A DNA stretch of 15,960 nt from an uncultured Desulfobacteraceae bacterium. Lineage in GTDB: Bacteria; Desulfobacterota; Desulfobacteria; Desulfobacterales; UBA2174. The notes below the pieces were generated by a model that worked only from the letters and a program-made list of their open reading frames with translations, did no database searches and was not told the DNA's origin. A program made the translations under genes and the position numbers. The DNA lies in the NCBI GenBank assembly GCA_937982505.1, contig CALJLV010000186.1, positions 1-15,960 of the forward strand. The letters run 5' to 3'. Shown one piece after another: positions 6,749 through 13,829 of the stretch (the first letter of the stretch is position 1; every line of letters starts with the position of its first letter).

Positions 6749-7200
6749 CCGGAGCGCTTTCCGGTCATTTCCTCGATGTCGACCCGAATCACGCAGGTGC
6801 CGTCCAGCCGCCCGACGTCAAGGCCCTGGACCGCGGCACCGTAATGGGCCGCGATGCACTCCAGGCCGAACCGCTTCTCGGCCGGATCGGACAGGATGAC
6901 GGCCCGTCCCCGACCGACCACGCTGCGGTAGCGCAGGCTCCACTCGCAGGGCTTGTCGGCCGGCAAAAGGCTGTGGCCCGCCTCCAGGGCGAACCCCACC
7001 CTGGGATTGCCGCGGATCAGGTCAATCTTGCGACCCTGGAGGGCCGCGTGGAAATAAAGGCACCCCCGGACCCGGCCGAAGCTCAGCGGGACCACGTAAG
7101 GCTGAAAGCCGTCACAAAGGGCCAGGAAACAGACTGTAGCCTGGTCCATTACCTCCTCGATCTGCTCCAGCTCACTGATTTCTTTGTCTTTGCGCCGCAT
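6745..7200 (-). CDS. Pyridoxamine 5'-phosphate oxidase-family flavin-binding protein
   Basis: This 151-residue split-barrel protein belongs to the NimA-like or flavin-nucleotide-binding branch of the pyridoxamine-phosphate-oxidase superfamily. The opening MRRKDKEISELEQIEEVM is typical. It is followed by a CFLALCDGFQPYVVPLSFG strand pair, LYFHAALQGRKIDLIRGNPRVGF (44-70), and the central RYRSVVGRGRA segment (91-100) common to this family. Such proteins usually bind FMN or F420 and some reduce nitroimidazoles; the actual substrate cannot be read here. The start at 7200 is favoured by GAGGAGG 6 nt upstream and by the conserved N-terminus, rather than an in-frame start 17 codons earlier. It is the first gene of a two-gene minus-strand unit with the HD phosphohydrolase and is divergent from the dcw cluster. 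Confidence 0.88.
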   Translation of the reverse strand: MRRKDKEISELEQIEEVMDQATVCFLALCDGFQPYVVPLSFGRVRGCLYFHAALQGRKIDLIRGNPRVGFALEAGHSLLPADKPCEWSLRYRSVVGRGRAVILSDPAEKRFGLECIAAHYGAAVQGLDVGRLDGTCVIRVDIEEMTGKRSG

Positions 7201-7325
7201 GCCGGCCCTCCTCGGACGGGAAAGGGTTCTCCTCGATGTCCATCGATCCACCTCCAGGCTCCCCCCGCGCTACCATGAAAGGCGAGCCGCTGGAAAGGGC
7301 CTAAATCAGAAATTTCTTTTTTACA

Positions 7326-7343
7326 CCTCCACATCCCTCCACC
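7326..7343 (-). promoter_or_regulatory. Inverted near-copy of the mraZ leader element (candidate MraZ operator)
   Basis: On the minus strand this reads GGTGGAGGGATGTGGAGG. It matches the plus-strand element at 7451-7466 in 14 of 16 positions, with GTGG cores ten bases apart as in known MraZ boxes. It lies between the divergent flavin-binding gene and mraZ. It could be a second MraZ site or a regulator of the divergent unit. In a transcript starting further upstream it would pair with the mraZ ribosome site. Confidence 0.35.
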
Positions 7344-7413
7344 ATCGCTTCGAAATAGCAATAAATAATGTTAATCACTATAGAAATCTTTCAATCAACT
7401 TTACATTTTCTTC

Positions 7414-7442
7414 TTGACAGAAAGGAGCATTTCGTCTTTTAT
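7414..7442 (+). promoter_or_regulatory. Probable sigma-70 promoter of the dcw cluster
   Basis: A perfect TTGACA (7414-7419) lies 17 bp from TTTTAT (7437-7442), which matches the -10 consensus at four of six positions. It sits at the end of an AT-rich tract in an otherwise GC-rich window. Transcription would start near 7450, leaving about 20 nt of leader before mraZ. A weaker alternative upstream has TATAGA at 7379-7384. Confidence 0.55.
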
Positions 7443-7450
7443 CTGAAAAC

Positions 7451-7466
7451 GGTGGAGGGAAGTGGG
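7451..7466 (+). promoter_or_regulatory. Candidate MraZ box overlapping the mraZ ribosome binding site
   Basis: GTGGA (7452) and GTGGG (7462) recur with a 10-bp period, resembling the repeated TGGG elements with 5-nt spacers to which MraZ binds in characterised bacteria. The element falls between the predicted transcription start and the mraZ ATG, as expected for autoregulation. It also contains GGAGGGA, the likely Shine-Dalgarno, so part of the resemblance could be ribosome-site bias. An inverted near-copy at 7326-7343 strengthens the case. Confidence 0.4.
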
Positions 7467-7469
7467 TCT

Positions 7470-7922
7470 ATGGCCATGTTCCGTGGGAGTTCATACCATA
7501 CCATCGATGCCAAGGGGCGCATCATCGTTCCGGCCCGGTTCCGCGAGATCATCAAGGCCAGCGGCACCGACGCGGTGATGCTCTCGCGCATGGACAGCGC
7601 CCTGGTGGCCTACCCCTTTGACGAATGGCACAAGATCGAGACACGGATCCTGGCCCAGGCGGAAAAAAGCACCGCGATGCGCCGTTTTCGACGCGTCTTC
7701 ATCGGCGGCGCCTTTGCATGTCCCTGCGACCGCCAGGAGCGCATCCTGGTGCCGCCGGCGTTGCGCGAATACGCGCGGCTGGAGCGAGAGATCGTCCTGG
7801 CCGGGGTCTTGGATCATTTCGAGATCTGGAGCCTGGAAAACTGGGAGCGTGAGAACCAGGCCCTGGAAGAAGACCTGCAAAACGAGGAGGTCCGCAACGA
7901 AATCGCCCGGCTGGGGCTCTGA
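7470..7922 (+). CDS. mraZ: MraZ transcriptional regulator of the dcw cluster
   Basis: The 150-residue protein has the tandem AbrB-like (SpoVT/MraZ) fold. The two conserved DxxxR motifs are visible as DAKGR near residue 13 after MFRGSSYHTI, and DRQER in the second half before ILVPPALREYA. Length is as expected for the family. MraZ binds repeated boxes upstream of its own gene and controls the cell wall and division operon, and often represses it. ATG 7470 is chosen because GGAGGGA lies 10-16 nt upstream; ATG 7476 would give the more classical MFRG start and is a real alternative. An in-frame start at 7368 lies inside the promoter region and is rejected. The gene is first in the cluster, with rsmH starting 2 nt after its stop. 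Confidence 0.95.
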   Translation: MAMFRGSSYHTIDAKGRIIVPARFREIIKASGTDAVMLSRMDSALVAYPFDEWHKIETRILAQAEKSTAMRRFRRVFIGGAFACPCDRQERILVPPALREYARLEREIVLAGVLDHFEIWSLENWERENQALEEDLQNEEVRNEIARLGL

Positions 7923-7924
7923 CC

Positions 7925-8866
7925 ATGCCATACCGCCACCCATCGGCCATGCCGTCGCAAGTGGTGGAAGCCCTCAACCTGGGACCGGGGCGAGCAGTGG
8001 CCGACTGCACCCTGGGCGGCGCCGGTCATGCATCCCGGATCCTGGCCCACACGGGGCCGGACGGCCTCCTGGTGGGCCTGGACCAGGACCCGGATGCCGT
8101 CGCCAACGCCAGGCAGGTGCTGGCGCCCTGGGCCGGCCGGGTGCATCTGTTTCAGCGCAACTTCGTCCGGCTGCCTGAGACCCTGGCCGAGCTCGGGATC
8201 AAGGGCCTCCACGGCATTTTGGCCGATCTGGGACTGTCGCTGCACCACCTGGAGGGCAGCGGTCGGGGCTTCAGCTTCCAGCGGGATGAACCGCTCGACA
8301 TGCGTATGGATCCAACCCAGGGCCCCACGGCCGCCGATCTGATCCGAACCTTGCCGGAGGAGGAATTGCGCCGACTCCTGCAGGAACTGGGCGAGGAGCC
8401 GCGGGCGCGGCTCATCGCCCGCCGGATTGCCGCCGTGCGCCGGCACACCCCCATTGCCACCAGCGCGCAACTGGCCGGGCTGGTCGCCCAGGTGCGGCAC
8501 CGCGCCGGTCGCGGGCGCATTCACCCGGCCACCCGTGTCTTCATGGCCCTGCGCATCGCGGTCAACCGGGAGCTGGAATGCCTGGAGACCTTTCTGAAAG
8601 CGGCCCCCGAATGGCTGCTGCCCGGCGGACGCCTGGTCGTGCTGAGCTTTCATTCCCTGGAGGATCGCATCGTCAAACAGCAGTTCAAGCAGCTGGCCGC
8701 CCCTTGCCAGTGTCCGCCGCGCCTGCCGCAGTGTGTCTGCGGGCAAACGCCGCAGGTGCGCCTGATCACACGCAAACCCCTGCGGCCCTCGGCGGCGGAA
8801 GTCTCCGCCAACCCCCTGGCCCGCAGCACCCGGCTGCGGGCCGTGGAAAGGCTTGCATCACCGTGA
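7925..8866 (+). CDS. rsmH: 16S rRNA (cytosine1402-N4)-methyltransferase
   Basis: The 313-residue SAM-dependent methyltransferase modifies N4 of C1402 in the ribosomal P site. The SAM-binding strand-loop is DCTLGGAGHASRIL (about 28-41). ILADLGLSLHHLE and GRGFSFQRDEPLDMRM follow, then HPATRVFMALRIAVNRE, LPGGRLVVLSFHSLEDRIVK, and the C-terminal CQCPPRLPQCVCG cysteine cluster ahead of TRKPLRPSAAEVSANPLARS. Length and order are those of the family. The start at 7925 keeps the conserved N-terminal HPSAM segment. The ribosome site is weak (TGGGG), suggesting coupling to mraZ two nucleotides upstream. The gene ends in a GTGA overlap with ftsL. Confidence 0.97.
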   Translation: MPYRHPSAMPSQVVEALNLGPGRAVADCTLGGAGHASRILAHTGPDGLLVGLDQDPDAVANARQVLAPWAGRVHLFQRNFVRLPETLAELGIKGLHGILADLGLSLHHLEGSGRGFSFQRDEPLDMRMDPTQGPTAADLIRTLPEEELRRLLQELGEEPRARLIARRIAAVRRHTPIATSAQLAGLVAQVRHRAGRGRIHPATRVFMALRIAVNRELECLETFLKAAPEWLLPGGRLVVLSFHSLEDRIVKQQFKQLAAPCQCPPRLPQCVCGQTPQVRLITRKPLRPSAAEVSANPLARSTRLRAVERLASP

Positions 8867-9141
8867 CCCGGATTTCGGACAAAACCACCCTCTCGGGGAT
8901 CGCGATCCTGATCGTGCTGATTCTCGAGCTGTTTGTCTACACCTGGTCCCAGGTGCAATGCCGCCACCTCAGCTACGACCTGGAGCGTGCCGGAAGCACG
9001 TACCGTCAGCTCCAGAAAACCGAACAGCAGCTCCAGACGGAACTGGCCAGCCTGCGTATGCCGCAGCGCATCGAAGCCGAAGCCGCCCGGCGCCTTGGAC
9101 TGCAGCGGCCCGCACCGGAACAGATCAGGAGGCTGCCATGA
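8863..9141 (+). CDS. ftsL: Cell division protein FtsL
   Basis: The 92-residue single-pass inner-membrane protein is a component of the FtsQBL subcomplex that activates septal peptidoglycan synthesis. A short charged N-terminus (MTRISDKT) is followed by a hydrophobic segment at about 10-28. A periplasmic coiled coil follows (HLSYDLERAGSTYRQLQKTE onward, to about residue 64). The final RIEAEAARRLGLQRPAPEQI stretch is typical of FtsL/DivIC proteins. The start is GTG, overlapping the rsmH stop as GTGA, with GGAAAGG about 12 nt upstream. The frame is open far upstream inside rsmH, but nothing there resembles FtsL. It is at the short end for the family. Its stop overlaps the ftsI ATG as ATGA. Identification rests on topology and locus order more than on sequence identity. 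Confidence 0.88.
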   Translation: MTRISDKTTLSGIAILIVLILELFVYTWSQVQCRHLSYDLERAGSTYRQLQKTEQQLQTELASLRMPQRIEAEAARRLGLQRPAPEQIRRLP

Positions 9142-10877
9142 CAGGATCCGCGGACAGGTTCATCCGCCTGCGCGTGTGGCTTGTGGGGGTCGGCTTCTAT
9201 GCCCTGCTGCTGCTCATCGCCGGCCGGGCGGTCTACATCCAGGTCATGCGCGGTCCGGAGCTGGCCGCCCGGGCCGCCGACCAGTATCAGACTTCGGTGC
9301 GCACCGGGGCCCAGCGCGGGGCCATCCGGGACGCCGAGGGCCGCCCCTTGGCGGTCAGCCTCGAAGTCGCCTCGGTGGGCGCCCATCCCCGGCAGATCAC
9401 CGACAAGGCCCGCACCGCCCAGCGCCTGAGCGACGCTCTGGGGATAAAGGCCACCGAGCTGACACGCCTGCTGCATACCGAGCGGCCTTTCGTCTGGATC
9501 CAACGCCATGTTCCGCCCGACCAGGCCCGGCGGATCGAAGCCCTGCGGCTCGAAGGCATCACTTTCCAGCGCGAATACAGCCGCTTTTACCCCAACAAGC
9601 ACCTGGCCGGCCAGGTGCTCGGATTCTGCAATATCGACGGCAAGGGCCTCGAAGGGATCGAGCACCGCTACGAGGCGGTGCTGAACGCCGAAACCCAGGC
9701 CCGGCCGGCCATGCGCGACGCCCTGGGAAGGCGGTTCGGCACCGGTCCCATGGCCGTCGCCCAGGTTCCGGCGGGCCATGACGTCGTGCTGACCCTCAAT
9801 GCCACCATCCAGCACATCGCCGAGACGGCCCTGCAGCAGGCGGTGGTCGACCACCAGGCGGGCGCCGGAGTGGCCCTGGTGATCGAGCCGTCCACCGGCG
9901 CCATCCTGGCCATGGCCCAGGCGCCGGCCTTCAACCCCAACAACTATCGCGCCTATTCTTCCCAGCAATGGCGCAATCGCTGCATCACCGACGCCTTCGA
10001 GCCGGGCTCCACCATGAAGGTCTTCATCGCCGCCGCGGCCCTGGAGGCTGGGATCTATACCCCCCGGAGCCGCTTTTATTGTGAAAACGGCAAGTATCGC
10101 CTGGCCAGCCACGTGGTGCACGACACCAAGCCCCACGCCTGGCTCACCATGGCCGAAGTGATCAAGTATTCGAGCAATATCGGGGCCATCAAGATCGGCG
10201 AAGGGCTGGGCAAAGCCAACTTCCATGCCGCCCTGCAGCGCTTCGGATTCGGGGATCGCACCGGCTTCGACTTTCCCGGCGAAACCCCCGGCAGCCTCCT
10301 ACCCCACGAGCGCTGGACCACGGTGGACGCCGGGGCCATTGCCTTCGGCCACGGGTTGAGCCTCTCGGCCCTGCAGCTGGCCACCGCCATGGGCGCCATC
10401 GCCAACGACGGAATCCTCATGCAGCCCCACATCGTCAAGGAGATTCGCGATCCCCGGGGCCAGATCATCGAGCAGACCCAGCCCCGGCCGATCCGCCAGG
10501 TGGTCTCGGCCGCCACCGCACGCCAGGTCCGCACCATGCTGGCCGGCGTGGTGGAACCGGGGGGCACCGCCACCAAGGCGGCGTTGAAGGATTACGGGGC
10601 CGGCGGCAAGACCGGCACGGCCCACAAGATCAAGCCCGGGGGGGGCTATGACCGCAACCGCTTCGTGGCCAGCTTCGTCGGCCTGGCGCCCCTGGACAAG
10701 CCGCGCGTCGTGGTCCTGGTGGTCATCGACGAGCCGCGCCGCGGCCACTATGGGGGGACCGTGGCGGCCCCGGTCTTTAGGGAAATCTGTCAGAAAACCC
10801 TCAATTTCCTCAATGTGCCGCCCCAAACCGACCCCGGCACCATGATCCTGGCGCGCCAGGCCGAGGCCACCGGATGA
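9138..10877 (+). CDS. ftsI: Septal peptidoglycan transpeptidase FtsI (class B PBP)
   Basis: The 579-residue class B penicillin-binding protein cross-links septal peptidoglycan. It has a cytoplasmic N-terminus and a membrane anchor at about 13-28, followed by a pedestal region with RGAIRDAEGRPLAVS and the FYPNKHLAGQVLGF segment. The transpeptidase domain shows the three active-site motifs: S291-T-M-K294, S345-S-N347 and K491-T-G-T494. No C-terminal PASTA domain is seen. ATG 9138 overlaps the ftsL stop (ATGA) and has AGGAGG six to seven nucleotides upstream, so the start is secure. The C-terminus overlaps murE by the same ATGA pattern. A sporulation SpoVD-type homologue is excluded by the dcw context and lack of PASTA. 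Confidence 0.96.
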   Translation: MTGSADRFIRLRVWLVGVGFYALLLLIAGRAVYIQVMRGPELAARAADQYQTSVRTGAQRGAIRDAEGRPLAVSLEVASVGAHPRQITDKARTAQRLSDALGIKATELTRLLHTERPFVWIQRHVPPDQARRIEALRLEGITFQREYSRFYPNKHLAGQVLGFCNIDGKGLEGIEHRYEAVLNAETQARPAMRDALGRRFGTGPMAVAQVPAGHDVVLTLNATIQHIAETALQQAVVDHQAGAGVALVIEPSTGAILAMAQAPAFNPNNYRAYSSQQWRNRCITDAFEPGSTMKVFIAAAALEAGIYTPRSRFYCENGKYRLASHVVHDTKPHAWLTMAEVIKYSSNIGAIKIGEGLGKANFHAALQRFGFGDRTGFDFPGETPGSLLPHERWTTVDAGAIAFGHGLSLSALQLATAMGAIANDGILMQPHIVKEIRDPRGQIIEQTQPRPIRQVVSAATARQVRTMLAGVVEPGGTATKAALKDYGAGGKTGTAHKIKPGGGYDRNRFVASFVGLAPLDKPRVVVLVVIDEPRRGHYGGTVAAPVFREICQKTLNFLNVPPQTDPGTMILARQAEATG

Positions 10878-12379
10878 ATCTCTCCAGGCTGTTTCAAAAC
10901 GCCGACCCCGCCGTCGCTCTGCCCGCCGGCGGCGACCCGCCGGTAAACGCCATCTGCTACGACTCGCGCCGGGTGATGCCGGGGGCGCTGTTTGCCGCGG
11001 TGCGCGGCACCCGGGTCGACGGCCACGATTTCATCCCCGACGCCCTGGCCCGCGGCGCCGCGGCCCTGCTGGTGGAGCGCCCACTCGCGGCTCCGGTTCC
11101 GGTGGTGATCAGCCCCGACGTGCGCCGCAGTCTGGCCCAGGCCGCCGCCGCCTTCTACGGAAGTCCGTCGACCGACCTGTTTGTGGTGGGGATCACCGGC
11201 ACCAACGGCAAGACCACCACCGCCTATCTGGTGGAATCCGTCCTTTCCGCCGCCGGTCACCGGGTCGGGATGGTGGGCACCATCGATTACCACTACGCCG
11301 GGCAAACCTTCGCCAACCCCGTAACGACCCCCGAATCGCTGGACCTGCAGCGGATCCTCGCGGCCATGCGTTCGGCCGGGATCACCCACGTGGTCATGGA
11401 AGTCTCCTCCCATGCCCTGGACCAGCACCGGGTCGAGGGTATCCAGTTCAACGTGGGCATCTTCACCAACCTCACCCAGGATCACCTGGACTACCACCGG
11501 AACATGGAGGCCTACTGGCAGTGCAAGCGACGCTTGTTCACCGATCATCTGCCCCGGGGGCCCAAGGCGGACCGGGCCGTGGCGGTGGTCAACCGGGATG
11601 ACCCCCATGGCCGGCGGCTGGCCAAGGACCTGGGGCGGGCATGCCTGACCTGCGGCGCGGATGCGCAAAACCGCATCCACCCGCTGACCTGGGCGGCAAC
11701 GCCGGCCGGACTCAAGGCCCGTCTGGCCACCCCCCTGGGGCCCATCGCCGTGGACTCGGCGCTGGTGGGCCGCCACAATCTGGACAACATTATGGCCGCG
11801 GTGGGCTGCGGCGTCGGCGCCGGCCTTTCGCCCCAGGCCATCCAGCGGGGCATCGGTGCCCTCCAGCGGGTGCCCGGGCGGCTGGAAAAGGTCCCCGATC
11901 CTGCCGAGCGCCACGTCTACGTGGATTATGCCCATACCCCGGATGCCCTTGAACACGCCCTGGCGGCTCTGCGGCCGCTTACCGCCGGGCGGCTGATCTG
12001 CGTTTTTGGCTGCGGCGGGGACCGGGACCGCACCAAAAGGCCCTTGATGGGGGAAATCGCCGGCCGACTGGCCGACCGGGTGGTGGTGACCTCGGACAAC
12101 CCGCGCAGCGAACCGCCCATGCGGATCATCGACGACATCCTTCCCGGACTGCGACGCGCGGCCGCCGAGGACCGCTTTGTGGTGGAACCCGATCGGTTTT
12201 CGGCCATTGACCAGGCCCTGAGCCTGGCCGGCCGGGGCGACACGGTCCTCATCGCCGGCAAGGGACACGAAAATTATCAGGTCCTGGCCGATCGGACCAT
12301 CGCCTTCGATGACCGCCAGGCGGTGCGCCAGACTTCGGCCCAAAAAGCGGCCAGGGCCGTCGCGGAGACGCCTCCATGA
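10874..12379 (+). CDS. murE: UDP-MurNAc-L-Ala-D-Glu:meso-diaminopimelate ligase
   Basis: The 501-residue cytoplasmic ATP-dependent ligase adds the third residue to the peptidoglycan stem peptide. The Mur N-terminal domain (CYDSRRVMPGALFAAV) precedes the P-loop GITGTNGKTTT with K113. EVSSHAL and NLTQDHLDYH follow, then a lysine in YWQCKRRLF (K218), the position that is carbamylated in Mur ligases. The C-terminal domain starts at YVDYAHTPDAL. The motif D408-N-P-R411 is the one that selects meso-diaminopimelate over lysine, pointing to a Gram-negative-type wall. The end of the central domain (HNLDNIMAA) and GKGHENYQ are also standard. ATGA overlaps with ftsI upstream and murF downstream imply translational coupling. 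Confidence 0.97.
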   Translation: MNLSRLFQNADPAVALPAGGDPPVNAICYDSRRVMPGALFAAVRGTRVDGHDFIPDALARGAAALLVERPLAAPVPVVISPDVRRSLAQAAAAFYGSPSTDLFVVGITGTNGKTTTAYLVESVLSAAGHRVGMVGTIDYHYAGQTFANPVTTPESLDLQRILAAMRSAGITHVVMEVSSHALDQHRVEGIQFNVGIFTNLTQDHLDYHRNMEAYWQCKRRLFTDHLPRGPKADRAVAVVNRDDPHGRRLAKDLGRACLTCGADAQNRIHPLTWAATPAGLKARLATPLGPIAVDSALVGRHNLDNIMAAVGCGVGAGLSPQAIQRGIGALQRVPGRLEKVPDPAERHVYVDYAHTPDALEHALAALRPLTAGRLICVFGCGGDRDRTKRPLMGEIAGRLADRVVVTSDNPRSEPPMRIIDDILPGLRRAAAEDRFVVEPDRFSAIDQALSLAGRGDTVLIAGKGHENYQVLADRTIAFDDRQAVRQTSAQKAARAVAETPP

Positions 12380-13821
12380 GCCGCCCCTTCTCCATGAACG
12401 GCGGGGATTCGCACCCCCAGCCCTGGAGCGGCCAGGACCTCATCAGGGCCACCGGCGCGCGGCGGGTGTGCGGAGATCCCGGCCTGACCTTCAGCGCCAT
12501 CGGCATCGATTCGCGCACCCTCGCGGCCGGGGAAGTCTTCGTCGCCCTTCAGGGTGAACATCACGACGGCCACCGTTTTGCCCCCCGGGTGGCGGGGGCC
12601 GGGGGCCGCGGGCTTATCGTAGCGCACCAGCGGCTGGAAGCCCTTCCGGTGGCGGACTGGGACGCCGCCGGAGTGTTGTGCCTGGCGGTGGACGACACCC
12701 TGTCGGCCCTGGGGGATCTGGCCCGCTTTCACCGGGACCGCAACCCGGCCCGGGTGGTGGCCATCACCGGCTCCAACGGCAAGACCACCACCCGGGCCAT
12801 GACCGCCGCCGTGCTGGGCCGACGCCATGCGGTGGCCGCCACCCGGGGCAACTTCAACAACGCCGTGGGTCTGCCCCTGAGCCTTTTCGCCCTGAGCCCG
12901 GCCCACCGCTGGGCCGTCTTCGAGATCGGCATGAACCACCCTGGAGAAATCGACCGCCTGGCCTGGATCTGCCGCCCGGATCTGGGTGTCATCACCAACA
13001 TCGGGCCGGCCCATCTCGAAGGTCTGGGCAGCCTCGAGGCGGTGCGCGACGCCAAAGGAGAGCTTCTGGACCATCTCGGCCCCTCGGGGCTGGCCGTGCT
13101 CAACGCCGACGATCCGCTGGTGATGCAGCTGGCGGCGCGGGCCGAAGGGCCCCGCCTGCTATTCGGCACCCATCCTCAGGCGGCGGTGCGGGCCGAAAAA
13201 ATCGTCGTCCAATCCGGCCGGGTGCGCTTCGACCTGGTTCTTCCCGGCCAGTACCAAACGGTCCGTCTGGCGATGGCGGCCCCCTTCATGGTGGCCAACG
13301 CCCTGGCCGCCGCGGCGGTGGGCTGGCAGGCCGGCCTGGATGCCGGAGAGATCGGCGCCGCCCTGGAGGCCTTCCAGCCGGTAACCGGCCGCCTGGTGCG
13401 GCAGGAAACCGCCCGGGGGGTCACCCTCATTGACGACACCTACAACGCCAACCCGGCTTCGGTCACCGCGGCCCTGGAGGCCCTGGCCCCCGCGGGACGC
13501 AAGGGACGCGCCGTGCTGGTTCTGGGGGACATGCGCGAGCTCGGCGCCGCCGCCGCCGCCTTGCACCGCCAGGTGGGCGAGCGGGCCGCGGCCGCGGGGC
13601 TGGACCAGCTCTGGATCGCCGGCGAGATGGCCGCCGAAGTGGCCGCCGGCGCCCGCCGGGGCGGCATGGCCGCCCATCGGATCCGGGTGGCGCGCAAGGA
13701 TGATATCGCAGACGCACTGGCCGGGTGGCTGGCGCCCGGGGATCTGGTGCTCGTCAAGGGATCCCGGGCCATGCGGATGGAAACCGTGGTGGCGGCCCTG
13801 AACGCACGCTTGAAGGAGTAA
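12376..13821 (+). CDS. murF: UDP-MurNAc-tripeptide:D-Ala-D-Ala ligase
   Basis: The 481-residue cytoplasmic ligase adds the D-Ala-D-Ala dipeptide to complete UDP-MurNAc-pentapeptide. The opening domain holds FSAIGIDSRTLAAGEVFVAL. The ATP-binding loop is ITGSNGKTTT with K136, followed by the family's TRGNFNNAVGLPLSLF and EIGMNHPGEI. After these come NIGPAHLEGLGS, AKGELLDHL, LIDDTYNANPASV and LGDMRELG. The start at 12376 overlaps the murE stop as ATGA. The start codon region has no strong Shine-Dalgarno, which fits coupling. The end of the gene carries AAGGAG, used by the mraY start 8 nt after the stop. Confidence 0.97.
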   Translation: MSRPFSMNGGDSHPQPWSGQDLIRATGARRVCGDPGLTFSAIGIDSRTLAAGEVFVALQGEHHDGHRFAPRVAGAGGRGLIVAHQRLEALPVADWDAAGVLCLAVDDTLSALGDLARFHRDRNPARVVAITGSNGKTTTRAMTAAVLGRRHAVAATRGNFNNAVGLPLSLFALSPAHRWAVFEIGMNHPGEIDRLAWICRPDLGVITNIGPAHLEGLGSLEAVRDAKGELLDHLGPSGLAVLNADDPLVMQLAARAEGPRLLFGTHPQAAVRAEKIVVQSGRVRFDLVLPGQYQTVRLAMAAPFMVANALAAAAVGWQAGLDAGEIGAALEAFQPVTGRLVRQETARGVTLIDDTYNANPASVTAALEALAPAGRKGRAVLVLGDMRELGAAAAALHRQVGERAAAAGLDQLWIAGEMAAEVAAGARRGGMAAHRIRVARKDDIADALAGWLAPGDLVLVKGSRAMRMETVVAALNARLKE

Positions 13822-13829
13822 AAGGTCCA

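Noticed and set aside
7368..7469. An N-terminal extension of MraZ from ATG 7368
   Set aside because: The 34 added residues would be encoded by the AT-rich promoter region containing TTGACA, and MraZ proteins begin at MFRG.
10790..12343. A 517-codon minus-strand open frame antisense to murE, and similar ones at 9006-10226 and 4552-5706
   Set aside because: These are shadows of high third-position GC in murE, ftsI and the HEAT/PilZ gene. They lack credible starts and family motifs.
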